Of a stretch of 64,000 nucleotides of DNA, positions 27,280 through 35,541 are shown piece by piece. The stretch's first letter is position 1. Every line of letters begins with the position of its first letter. The DNA comes from Microbacterium sp. MF43. Its GTDB lineage: Bacteria; Actinomycetota; Actinomycetes; Actinomycetales; Microbacteriaceae. The notes beneath the pieces were generated by a model. The model was given only the letters and a program-made list of their open reading frames with translations. It made no database searches and was not told the origin of the DNA. The stretch lies in contig NZ_JABBDY010000002.1 of NCBI RefSeq assembly GCF_012847295.1, positions 186,001 to 250,000 of the forward strand. The letters are read 5' to 3'. Both the position numbers and the translations under genes were made by a program.

Positions 27280-30200
27280 ATGCATAACGGGAGCGCTGGC
27301 GGCTCGGCGAACGAACAGGGCAGCCGGCACAGAAGCGGTGCCGCGGCTTTTCTGGCTGTGCACGGCATGGTCGGCCGCGAAGTTGAGAGTCGCCCCGGCG
27401 CCGTACCATCGCGTGTCTACCTGGAGGCACCCGAAGATGTCGACGACATCGTCGTGCAGATGAGCGACGGTACGACGTGGTACTTGCAGTGCAAACGGTC
27501 GGCAGGAGTTGACGCTCCTTTTCGGAAGACACTGGCACAGTGGTGCGGACAGTCCTATCTCCCAGGCGACCGGCTCGGCCTTGTCTCTCGTGAATTTCGG
27601 GGCGCACTGCGGAGCATCCAGCGGACAATTGACCAGTTAGGCGACGATCACGCCCCCGCGCTGAATAAACGTCAGCTCGCCGATCTGAGCACAATTAAGT
27701 CCGAGCTGGAGCTTGCAGGGTGCTCAGAACCAGACAGGCTGATTCAAGACGCGCTCTTCTTGAACTTGGCAACTGAGACCGCGGCGGACCCTCATCGACA
27801 GGTGGCGTGCGCCTTGCTCAGCATGATCGTTCCACAGGGTAAGGCCGAGTCAGCCTTTCGCGCACTGGAGAGCCTGATGCAGGAATCAGCAGCCGCCAGG
27901 CGTTGGACGGACATGGCCGACTGGCTCGCGGCCCTCGAAGCCGCGGGCATCGAAGTCAGGGCTGACATCTCAGGGGTGCCAGCGGCGGCGGCCCAAGCGA
28001 AGCGTCAGGCAATTGATGCCTATCGTGGCCGACTTTCGCGCCCCCACGATCTCCTCGCCCTCTCGACACTTGCCCCTCGCCTCGCCGAGGTACGTGTCGA
28101 GGGACTGCTCCAAGGGTGGGAAGTTCGGTGGAGCGACCGGATGTCGGCTGACGTGCTGAGAGTCGCGCGTCGCAACACCAGATTCATCCTGACGGGGCTG
28201 CCAGGTATCGGAAAGAGTGAGGCGATGCGTCAGTTGGCAGCAGACTTCGCGTTGAACACCGAAGCTCCGGTCCCGGTCCTCTTTGACCTCAAAGAGTCTT
28301 TGGCAACGATCCAGTCGGGTGGCTCGCTCACGCTTGAGACCATTCTTCTCCGGGTATCGGAACAGGTCGTCAGTGTGGATCCGTCTGTGACTGTGGTCGC
28401 TCTGCGGGAAGCCCTCCTCTCGGGGAACGCGATCCTCATGGTCGACGGTCTCGACGAGGCGCGGAAGCAACTCGGCTCGGTCGCCGCCAACCTGGCACAA
28501 ATTGTTGCCGCGCTGCCCGCACAAACTGGTTTCATCCTCTCAACACGCCCAAGCGCCGCAGAGGCCGCGCTTCAACTCGGTCTACCCACGGTCACTCTTG
28601 AGTCGCCCACGAGCCTAGAAAGGTCGCTGCCGGAGATCGTCAAAGCGCTAGTCCCAGAGGACGTTGCGGAGCCCGATGCTTGGGTTGATGAGCGAATCCG
28701 GCGCGTGATGAGCGCTTCGGAAGGTGCGGACGCCATCTGGAAGGTCCCACTGCTCGCCACACTTGCAACTCTCCGTATAGCCGCTGGCAAGGCCGACACC
28801 GGGAATCCGGTCGAGCTTCTCAGCAACGTGATCGACGACAGCGTCACAGCCTGGGAAGCCCTCAAGGCCAGCCACTCTGACGGACTCGACCCCGCGATGC
28901 GATCGTCGATGTTGACAGACGGCTTCATCACGATCGGGCGGCTCATCAACACAAGCCCCGCTACTTTGGAGGAGGCTGAGTCTGCGGTCGCTCAGCAACT
29001 CGAGCCCTGGGACCTAGCGCTCCCGCTTAGAAAGGAACTCGCACGCCAGATAATCCACTTCTGGGACGAACGAGTCGGTGTGTTCCTGGTGACTGGCGAC
29101 CATCTGGTGGCACGAAGCCGTCAGTTCGCCGAGCTCGCGGACGCGCGTCGTGCTACCCAACTATCCCAGGCGGCCAAGCGGGAATGGCTTGCGACCGCTC
29201 TCGCGGACCCCGACCTCCGGAACACAGTACAGCTCGCGGTACAGACGGACGAAACGCTCCGAACTTTCCTTCTCGACATGGCGGACCGTGGCGCGGACGA
29301 ACCCACCCGTAATCGAGCAGTCGAGTGGGCGGCTAGCTTCGCCTCGAACTGGACGGATACGTCTCTCGAATCACAGCGACGACTTATCGATATTGTCGCG
29401 AACGCAGCGGAGGATGCTCTCCCTGCGCCGCAACCTGGCACGTCCTGGATCGAGCGAATCCGAGCAGGCGATCTCGATGGCGAGGGCTGGCACTTCGCCG
29501 TCCAGCTCGCCCGGCTCCGGTCGTCCCAATCGCTCCGCGAGCATCAGCACGCTCGCGTTCGACGACTCGGCCTCCCTCCGCAGAGGAGGGCACTGATCGA
29601 CCTTCTTTTCAGCCTGAGAACGGCGGAAGACGAGCGGCGGCCGCTGAATGACATCGAGCTCACGCTCGTCGCCGACCTCTTGGACTCATCCAAGCCTGCA
29701 AAGGGCTCGAAGGGATTCCGAAACGGGACGTTCGTAATCGAGTCAGTCGAACGCTACGTCGAGGGTACGGGTGACGTCATCGAGATGGCGGTGGAGCACG
29801 TCGACCAGCTGCCGGAAGGAGCCGCGGAAAAGTTTCTCGCGATCGCCAAGCGCTTGACCCACGGAACGTTCGAGAAAGTAGCAACTGAGCTCTCGGCACG
29901 GGGCTACAAAGTAGATTTCTCAGGAATGTTGTCCGCCCTCAGCCCGTTGCGCGAGTTCGCGGAGCTGTACGCGGACAAGCACGGTCTCGGGTGGCTCTTA
30001 TCCCTGCTCGCGAGCTGGCCGGAAGAGAACAGTCCGGGCACGCCTCCTGAACCGTGGCGCTGGGGGGAGATTTCTGATCTCATTTCGATCATTGGCTGGG
30101 CCCAGGGCTCCATCGGCGATCTGAAAGAAGTCGCGAAGACCTCGGACGATCTTCGCGCGATTTGGATTGAGACGGTTGTCGGTGCATACGGCTTGGACCG

Positions 30201-30798
30201 TGAGAGATTGGCGACCGAAGCTCGCGCGATACTGCTTCAAGATGACGACGCGATGAACGACACTCTTCGGCAGGTCTGTACCACCCGTTTGGTCGCTCGC
30301 GAAGTCTCGCGTCAACTCACTTGCGAAGAAGCTGTCGCTCTGGCGGGATGCTTCTCTTCCGGGGCCGAATCGATCGTCTCTCTGACTGCGCAGTTGACAG
30401 TGAACACCGGCTGCTCCGGTGCAAGCGAGATGATCGAGGCGCTCGACGTCCCGATGACTTGGCAGAACCGATTCCTTGCCACCGTGGTTTCGCTCGCGAC
30501 ATCTGCAGGCGACCCCGTGCTGGTGGAGAAGTACCGCAATGCCGACAGCTCGTGCCGCGCGGCCCTCGCCCGATATGCATCATCCGTCACTGACCGAGAA
30601 GTCTTTCCCCTCGCGGAGCTTCGTGAGGATTCCGATGCCTCGGTGCGTCGCCACTGTGACGGCGACATTGAGTCCGCCGAGATTTGGACTTGCAGCCACT
30701 GCTGGACAGAGAACCCAATCGGTGTCGATTCGTGTGCCAAGTGCCACCTGCACCCAGGTTGGCTCGTCCGTTCGGGCGCTCATACCGACGGGCGCTGA
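27280..30798 (+). CDS. NACHT NTPase with Cap4-like nuclease end and C-terminal RanBP2-type zinc finger
   Basis: About 1172 residues. N-terminal ~120: VDDIVVQMSDG followed by WYLQCKRS, matching the D...QxK core of Cap4-type nucleases. NACHT NTPase: Walker A GLPGIGKS (about 307-314), Walker B ILMVDGLDEA (about 385) and the sensor LSTRPS. A long helical region follows (about 500-1120), probably the sensor. The C-terminus (about 1135-1155) is a WTCSHC...N...CAKC zinc finger of RanBP2 type. This is the architecture of STAND anti-phage proteins, in which recognition of a phage product activates DNA cleavage. Start at ATG 27280 (GGAG upstream); GTG 27193 is possible. Confidence 0.82.
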   Translation: MHNGSAGGSANEQGSRHRSGAAAFLAVHGMVGREVESRPGAVPSRVYLEAPEDVDDIVVQMSDGTTWYLQCKRSAGVDAPFRKTLAQWCGQSYLPGDRLGLVSREFRGALRSIQRTIDQLGDDHAPALNKRQLADLSTIKSELELAGCSEPDRLIQDALFLNLATETAADPHRQVACALLSMIVPQGKAESAFRALESLMQESAAARRWTDMADWLAALEAAGIEVRADISGVPAAAAQAKRQAIDAYRGRLSRPHDLLALSTLAPRLAEVRVEGLLQGWEVRWSDRMSADVLRVARRNTRFILTGLPGIGKSEAMRQLAADFALNTEAPVPVLFDLKESLATIQSGGSLTLETILLRVSEQVVSVDPSVTVVALREALLSGNAILMVDGLDEARKQLGSVAANLAQIVAALPAQTGFILSTRPSAAEAALQLGLPTVTLESPTSLERSLPEIVKALVPEDVAEPDAWVDERIRRVMSASEGADAIWKVPLLATLATLRIAAGKADTGNPVELLSNVIDDSVTAWEALKASHSDGLDPAMRSSMLTDGFITIGRLINTSPATLEEAESAVAQQLEPWDLALPLRKELARQIIHFWDERVGVFLVTGDHLVARSRQFAELADARRATQLSQAAKREWLATALADPDLRNTVQLAVQTDETLRTFLLDMADRGADEPTRNRAVEWAASFASNWTDTSLESQRRLIDIVANAAEDALPAPQPGTSWIERIRAGDLDGEGWHFAVQLARLRSSQSLREHQHARVRRLGLPPQRRALIDLLFSLRTAEDERRPLNDIELTLVADLLDSSKPAKGSKGFRNGTFVIESVERYVEGTGDVIEMAVEHVDQLPEGAAEKFLAIAKRLTHGTFEKVATELSARGYKVDFSGMLSALSPLREFAELYADKHGLGWLLSLLASWPEENSPGTPPEPWRWGEISDLISIIGWAQGSIGDLKEVAKTSDDLRAIWIETVVGAYGLDRERLATEARAILLQDDDAMNDTLRQVCTTRLVAREVSRQLTCEEAVALAGCFSSGAESIVSLTAQLTVNTGCSGASEMIEALDVPMTWQNRFLATVVSLATSAGDPVLVEKYRNADSSCRAALARYASSVTDREVFPLAELREDSDASVRRHCDGDIESAEIWTCSHCWTENPIGVDSCAKCHLHPGWLVRSGAHTDGR

Positions 30799-31032
30799 GG
30801 ATCGCCGCGCGCGACTTTCGACGTCGATGCGCGACCGGCATCCCTGGGGACTTGCTGATCCAGACGTCCTGCCACGTTGATGAGCCCGCGCGGCAGCGCG
30901 CGGACGTCGCAAATCATCTGCGGTTCCGCGGGCCCGCGCGACCGGACGCATCTAGCCTCGGCCACCGAGGTAAGCCCCGCGGGCCACGGGCTGGGTAACC
31001 ACCAATAGGCCCGTCTTGCGACCGTCGTCCCG

Positions 31033-31212
31033 CTAGGCGTCCACGCCGAAGGCGCGAAGCAGCGGCACGCGTGGGATCATCCGACGCGGGCCTAGTTGGA
31101 CCGTGGGGATGGTTCCGTTCTCGATGCCGAGCTTGATCGTGCGGTAGTCGACGCCGACGAGCTTCGCGGCATCCTTCATCGTCAGGGCGAGCGAATTCGG
31201 CGATGAGTTCAT
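31033..31212 (-). CDS. Excisionase-like HTH protein (59 residues)
   Basis: A small gene starting MNSSPNSLALTMKDAAKLVG and ending RAFGVDA. The sequence MKDAAKLVGVDYRTIKLGIENG then LGPRRMIPRVPLLRAFG fits the MerR-like winged-helix excisionase family (HTH_17): helix-turn-helix, wing with basic residues, and a proline after the wing. The ribosome binding site GAAGGAG lies six bases before ATG. It lies near attR and is divergent from the next regulator, so it likely acts as the recombination directionality factor for the integrase. Confidence 0.78.
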   Translation of the reverse strand: MNSSPNSLALTMKDAAKLVGVDYRTIKLGIENGTIPTVQLGPRRMIPRVPLLRAFGVDA

Positions 31213-31235
31213 GACTTTCTCCTTCGTGGATGGTA

Positions 31236-31298
31236 GATGTCATCACTTGCTCACGCACTTTACTCCCGTGAGTGCTCGATGTCATCGCTTGCTCGCGC
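31236..31298 (+). promoter_or_regulatory. Twin 21-bp direct repeats between xis-like gene and regulator
   Basis: GATGTCATCACTTGCTCACG at 31236 and GATGTCATCGCTTGCTCGCG at 31278, differing at two positions over 21 bp and exactly 42 bp (four helical turns) apart. They lie in the intergenic region of the divergent pair, so they look like operators bound by one or both flanking proteins. Confidence 0.65.
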
Positions 31299-31323
31299 TT
31301 CCGGAACCTGCGAAACTCGCAGC

Positions 31324-31938
31324 ATGCCTGAACTCTCGATCGAATCGATCGACGATGAGATCCTCGACGCCGGCGACGGCATTCATATCCCCCGCTCGTG
31401 GGTCGCGGTCGTGACGGGAGTTCCTGACATTCCGGGTACGGTCCGCGCGCACCTCGTGTACGACCCGACCCTGCGGCGGGCGGCGGCTGCGTCGATTCGA
31501 GTCGATCGGAGCGGCGAGGGCGATGAGGTGACCACCACGCTGCTGCGCGACCTCCGGGTGCAGGCCATCGTCAAATGGGCTGCGGCTCGCGTTGTCCGCA
31601 TCGACGGTGATCTCTCGGAGCCTGAGACCTACGGAAAGTACCTGACGCGAGTGCGGGCGGACGAGTCGCGCTCCGAGGAACAGAACCTGCGCGAGGCGGT
31701 GAGGCTGTACCGGCTCGCCTCGGTCATCAACGACGGTCCACTCAAGCTCGTCTCGGAACAGCTCGGCGTCAGCGTCAGCACCGCGACGCGCATGATGAAT
31801 CGGGCGCGTATCGCCGGCCTCGTCGACGAGGCCACCGGACGCGAGGTTCTTCGCCAGACACGCCAGCAGCAGCTCCGCGAGCAGCTCACCGGGCCCGTGG
31901 TCCGACCAGGTTCATCGGGGCCTTCGATCGGACGATGA
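31324..31938 (+). CDS. HTH regulator-like protein near the right end of the element
   Basis: 204 residues from the ATG at 31324; longer in-frame starts would cross the operator repeats. The N-terminal half is mixed alpha/beta without a match. Residues about 135-175 are a helix-turn-helix: LASVINDGPLKLVSEQLGVS then TATRMMNRARIAGLV, like sigma-factor or ParB-type DNA readers. The tail is basic and glutamine-rich. Divergent from the excisionase-like gene, it probably controls excision or element genes. Actinobacterial integrative elements often carry such a protein, but I cannot name the family. Confidence 0.6.
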   Translation: MPELSIESIDDEILDAGDGIHIPRSWVAVVTGVPDIPGTVRAHLVYDPTLRRAAAASIRVDRSGEGDEVTTTLLRDLRVQAIVKWAAARVVRIDGDLSEPETYGKYLTRVRADESRSEEQNLREAVRLYRLASVINDGPLKLVSEQLGVSVSTATRMMNRARIAGLVDEATGREVLRQTRQQQLREQLTGPVVRPGSSGPSIGR

Positions 31939-32028
31939 GCGGCCCGCCGGCGCTGCCGGCCGACGACCATCAGGGGCAACGGGATTTGGCGAGGTGCGGC
32001 TGCGCGTAGGGCGCCCAACTCGCGTCCA

Positions 32029-32050
32029 ATTTGCCCACATTTTGCCCACA
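32029..32050 (+). repeat. Arm-type integrase site, right
   Basis: 22 bp identical, in the same orientation, to 7645-7666. It lies 118 bp inside attR. Confidence 0.7.
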
Positions 32051-32167
32051 CTTGGTGAGATTTCATGTGTTTTCGGGCGAAGCCAAACGCACCTCGGAAC
32101 CTCGAAAACCCGCGGAATTCCGCGGATTTTGGAGGTATCTGAAGCTTTCGGAAATCGCTCTCCGACA

Positions 32168-32214
32168 TTTCCGGTACCAAAGGTCGCGGGTTCGATTCCT
32201 GTCGGGGGCACGAG
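32168..32214 (+). repeat. attR, right 47-bp attachment repeat
   Basis: Copy of the 3' half of tRNA-Arg, 46 of 47 bases identical to attL. No complete tRNA can form here because the 5' half is missing. Confidence 0.9.
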
Positions 32215-32223
32215 CGCTGAAGG

Positions 32224-32244
32224 CCGGCCGCAGGGCCGGTTTCT
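32224..32244 (+). terminator. Displaced original terminator of tRNA-Arg
   Basis: Stem CCGGCC-GCAG-GGCCGG followed by TTTCT, ten bases beyond attR. It sits where the terminator of the tRNA gene would have been before insertion of the element. Confidence 0.6.
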
Positions 32245-32285
32245 GATCGTCCCTGCCGAGCCGAGGGGGGCGAGGAGCGCGTACT

Positions 32286-33230
32286 TCAGCTCGCGGCGTC
32301 GGACGAAGAAGTCCCACGGTCGTACTTCGCAAGGATGGCATCGATCGCCGCTAGATCCTCAGCTGAAATCTTCGGCTGGTGGGTTTCGAGGTTGGTGAGC
32401 ACTCCGCTAACGGGGGCGAGTACCGGATATCCGTCTTCGGGGTCATGAGGCCCGAGACGATTGACCCACTGACAGCCAAGGCTGTCCTCTCGGAATCTCG
32501 AGGCATTGATGCGTCCGAAGATCATGTTCATCTGGACAGCCAAGACAGTCAGCACAACGTCTTCGTCGGGAGCAACGAAGACCCAAGCATGGTCCGGTGG
32601 GAACTCGTCATTGCTTTCTGGGCGGAAGCTGGCCCCATCCGGGATCCCGCCGGCCCGATTCGCTGGCCCATGGAGCATGACTCGCACAAGGGCATTTGGG
32701 GCCTCAACAACAGTGCCCCACTCGTAGGGTTGATGGCTGGCCTTATGATCCAGGACTGCGCGGAATTGCCGCGCCTCCGTGAGGATTTCGAAGTGATCCT
32801 TGAACGCTGCAGCAGGTTTGAGCCAAGCGAGAAACTTCGAGTTGCTCGCGTGAGGCGGATCACCCAACTCGTCCCGTAGCTCTGCACGGAACCGCACCGC
32901 GACACCCGCGAGCGCGGAGAGCGCGGAGTAGTACATGAGGAAGAAGCTTGACGTCGCTTCGAACAACCCCTGTTGGGCTTCCGTGAGTGAGGCCCGGCTG
33001 AACTTCGCGAGGCTGCCCGCCGGGGTGAACCGTCTTCGAGCGTCTTCGACCTCGTTGCGGCGCTTCATCAAGAGGCCAAGCGATGCTCCGAGTTCGCGAA
33101 CCGCCTTCGCTTCGTGCTCGGATATCGTCCAGTGCTCTAGCGCCTCGTGCATCCAGTAATTGATGTAACCGGGGCCCACTCGAAACAACGGTGTACCGGA
33201 AGTGCCCGCTTCATCGGTCTGTTCTCTCAA
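32286..33230 (-). CDS. Hypothetical cytoplasmic protein, 314 residues
   Basis: Not recognised. The annotated start is a TTG (REQTDEAGTS follows); a GTG or ATG about 15-30 codons later is possible. The first half is helical with SSFFLMYYSALSALAGVAVRFRAEL as a buried or peripheral segment. The middle has AVLDHKASHQPYEWG, and the C-terminus is acidic. It lies just right of attR and has more A/T-rich codons than the chromosomal genes, suggesting acquired DNA. It may be a leftover of an earlier insertion at this tRNA. Confidence 0.65.
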   Translation of the reverse strand: MREQTDEAGTSGTPLFRVGPGYINYWMHEALEHWTISEHEAKAVRELGASLGLLMKRRNEVEDARRRFTPAGSLAKFSRASLTEAQQGLFEATSSFFLMYYSALSALAGVAVRFRAELRDELGDPPHASNSKFLAWLKPAAAFKDHFEILTEARQFRAVLDHKASHQPYEWGTVVEAPNALVRVMLHGPANRAGGIPDGASFRPESNDEFPPDHAWVFVAPDEDVVLTVLAVQMNMIFGRINASRFREDSLGCQWVNRLGPHDPEDGYPVLAPVSGVLTNLETHQPKISAEDLAAIDAILAKYDRGTSSSDAAS

Positions 33231-33280
33231 TCAACCCCCCCAGTCGACCGAAATTCTAGCGTCGAGTTGACTCACTCAGG

Positions 33281-33296
33281 CATGTCCGGAGACATG
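33281..33296. promoter_or_regulatory. Palindrome in the intergenic region of two accessory genes
   Basis: CATGTC-CGGA-GACATG, a perfect 6-4-6 inverted repeat between the divergent genes at 33230 and 33504. Possibly an operator. Confidence 0.35.
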
Positions 33297-33503
33297 ATAT
33301 GACTCACCCCGTACTGAGCCAAGTTGTGACTATCGCAGAGGTCGGAGCCGTTTCGCGGGTGCCCGTTTTCTTCCGGGACGTTCTGCTGTGGTGTCGCGAG
33401 AGATGCGATGAGTTCCTCGTCGCATCACTCGGAAAACGAATGAATCTCTTCGGGAGCAGGGACGCCCTGCCATAGGATCGGCGACGGACAGAAATGGAGC
33501 ACT

Positions 33504-34679
33504 GTGGGATTTCTTGGGTCGCTTCTTCCAGGGGTGCGGGAAATGCGGCCGCCGCTCGCTGCCGGCGCCGTTTGGTTCGCGGTGGCCGTGCTCGTCCTTC
33601 GGTGGAACTGGACCGCCGCTTCGGCGGCTCTCCCCCTGCTGAACGACCTGTGGGGTTCGGTTGTTCAGTGGAACAACCTTTCAGCAACAATCCCGCTCGT
33701 CGCCGCAGCGACCTTCCTTGCGTACTTAGTGGGCACCGCGGCGCTCCCGCTTTCTAGGGTGTTCTCGGCAGCAGTGAACTGGCTCCTCGTCCGCGCAAGA
33801 AATGCCATCGCGAGCATGTCGTCCACGCGAGTCGGACGGCGCTTGCACCCCCTTGCCGTCCGCACCGCCTACGCACAATATGGGCGGCGCGAGGAAATGA
33901 TTCGAGAACTAGTCCGCTCAACCTTCAAGCAGGCGGGCATCCCGTCGGAGGCCGCAGAGGCATTCGACACGTACCCAGCCCTTCGTGATCTGGCTGCACT
34001 GGAGATGAGACTGTGGAGCAACGCCGAAGAGCAGTACCAGGAGTATGACCGCGTGCGTTCGGAAGCGCGATTTCGCGAGGGTGTCTCACTACCCCTGGTG
34101 ACGCTTGGCTGTTTCCTTTTGCCCTCCTCGTGGTGGCTCGGTGCTCCAGTTATCGCACTGGGCGTCGTGCTCTGCGTGCAGTCGCTGCAACTGCGAAACG
34201 AACAGACCGACCTGCTTGCCGAGGCGCTCAGGGCAGGGTTGATCGAGAGCCCGTTCGTGACCGGTACGAGGGACGCCCTTATCGAGCGCGGCTTCGACGA
34301 CCGTGTGTCGGCGCCGGAGTGGCTCGCAAGGCTTACGGTGGCACACCGCTCAGCAAGCCCCGGCGCGTTCATCACCTATCCCAAGTCCCTCCGCTTCCTC
34401 GAGATCGACTGGTCGGTTCCTCGCACGAGCCTCGCGGAGAACATCCTCGAAGCGGCTGCGCCGGTCCGGAAGGTGTACGAGCAAGACGACGACCCACTGT
34501 TCGCGGAGAGCTTCAAGGACGAGGTCGACAGACACGTCAGTGAGTTGCTCGCTTCTCAGAACGAACTAGCGCCGAATGACGATCGCGCTTATCCAGATCA
34601 AGTCGCGTGGTTTGAACTGAACCCCGACGACGATTGGCGGCTGGAACCGTACCTTAAGGTACAAGCCGGCGTCGGGTGA
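33504..34679 (+). CDS. Membrane protein, unknown, 391 residues
   Basis: GTG start five bases after GGAG. Two N-terminal membrane segments (about 19-33 and 60-82), a cytoplasmic domain (about 95-195) rich in charged residues, and a pair of close spans at about 199-226 (VTLGCFLLPSSWWLGAPVIALGV). A soluble C-terminal domain follows, with acidic EQDDDPLFAES and NPDDDWRLEPY. I recognise no family. It is accessory DNA between attR and the next conserved genes, perhaps the same acquired segment as the gene at 32286. Confidence 0.65.
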   Translation: MGFLGSLLPGVREMRPPLAAGAVWFAVAVLVLRWNWTAASAALPLLNDLWGSVVQWNNLSATIPLVAAATFLAYLVGTAALPLSRVFSAAVNWLLVRARNAIASMSSTRVGRRLHPLAVRTAYAQYGRREEMIRELVRSTFKQAGIPSEAAEAFDTYPALRDLAALEMRLWSNAEEQYQEYDRVRSEARFREGVSLPLVTLGCFLLPSSWWLGAPVIALGVVLCVQSLQLRNEQTDLLAEALRAGLIESPFVTGTRDALIERGFDDRVSAPEWLARLTVAHRSASPGAFITYPKSLRFLEIDWSVPRTSLAENILEAAAPVRKVYEQDDDPLFAESFKDEVDRHVSELLASQNELAPNDDRAYPDQVAWFELNPDDDWRLEPYLKVQAGVG

Positions 34680-35028
34680 AGTCGTATGGACGATCGACTC
34701 CAACGCAACCTCACGATCGGCCGTTGTGGCGATGGCACATCGTGGCTGGGTTTGTGCAACTGACGGAGGCGGTCGGTGGTAGTTGTAGTGGTCTTCCCAC
34801 TGCTGGAGGCGTTCCGCGAACAGGCGGGTTTCGTCCAGAACCTTGCCCCGAAATCAGGTGCATCCGGGAAAGCGCGTTTTCGCGAGTACCCGAAACCGCA
34901 CGGTGCGTCTCCGGTACCAGATGTCGCGTACAGGACTCGCGACAGCGCGGCATGGTCTGGCGCACCCCCGGCATCGAACGAACTCGCCGCTATGGGCTGA
35001 TCCGCACCCTCGGCTCTAGATTGAGCCT
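34680..35028. other. Gap with a degenerate att-like sequence
   Basis: 349 bases without a gene. At 34909-34928 a 20-base stretch matches the attachment core (CCGGTACCA...GTCGCG) at 17 of 20 positions, but the T-arm half of the tRNA is not recognisable after it. Confidence 0.3.
35017..35022 (+). promoter_or_regulatory. -10 box, leaderless promoter of the 102-residue membrane protein
   Basis: TAGATT, six bases (GAGCCT), then the GTG at 35029. Confidence 0.5.
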
Positions 35029-35337
35029 GTGGATCCCGAAACGTCGATGTTCTTCGTCGGCCTCGTCGTCGGTCTGATGTGGGGCGCGATCTTCATGATC
35101 GTGCTGCGCTGGGCGAGCGGTCGCATGGCGAAGGCTCGATGGAAGCGCCGGCAACGCCGGGCGGCGCGCCACAACAAGCGCGAGCAACTCCCCCAGCTCT
35201 GGGCCACGGGAGCCGGATATCCCGCCGCCGGCGCCGCAGGAAATGCACGTCGAGCTCCAGGCGGAATCGACGACTTTCGCGAGGGCGATCGCGACCGACC
35301 TGACTTCAACCCCAGTCCCGGTCCGCGCGACTGGTAA
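35029..35337 (+). CDS. Small single-span membrane protein
   Basis: 102 residues. One span at about 7-26 (MFFVGLVVGLMWGAIFMIVL), then a strongly basic segment (KARWKRRQRRAARHNKREQ) that sets it as cytoplasmic, then a disordered acidic tail ending SPGPRDW. GTG start six bases after a -10 box. Function unknown. Confidence 0.6.
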   Translation: MDPETSMFFVGLVVGLMWGAIFMIVLRWASGRMAKARWKRRQRRAARHNKREQLPQLWATGAGYPAAGAAGNARRAPGGIDDFREGDRDRPDFNPSPGPRDW

Positions 35338-35541
35338 CCCCCTGGGCGTAGTACTGGATCCGAGCGCCGCCGGGCCAGGAGGGCCATTCGCCGAGCGGCG
35401 CCCGTCCCCCGACTGCCATGCTGGTGCCATGGCGCAGCCCAACGACCTTCTTGCGGTCCTCGTCGACGCGAGGGACCTGCAATCCACGCGGCGCTTCCGT
35501 ACCGGCGGTCTGCAGGTCCGCAACAAGGGGAAGACCGGCGG

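Larger units (their letters stand above)
7533..32214. mobile_element. Integrative mobilizable element inserted in tRNA-Arg
   Basis: The region is bounded by 47-bp direct repeats (7533-7579 and 32168-32214) that reproduce the 3' half of tRNA-Arg. A tyrosine integrase reads towards the left end; a MOBF relaxase lies in the middle; an excisionase-like gene and a regulator sit near the right end. Identical 22-bp sites lie just inside both ends. No coupling protein or type IV secretion genes are present, nor phage structural genes, so transfer would need a helper conjugation system. Cargo is restriction-modification and other defence-like genes. Confidence 0.88.
31939..32285. other. Right end of the element and junction with the chromosome
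   Basis: 347 bases without a gene. They hold the right arm-type site (32029-32050), the attR repeat (32168-32214), and the old tRNA terminator beyond it. Confidence 0.7.

Noticed and set aside
7533-32214. Prophage as an explanation of the inserted region
   Set aside because: No capsid, terminase, portal, tail or lysis genes; a relaxase is present instead.
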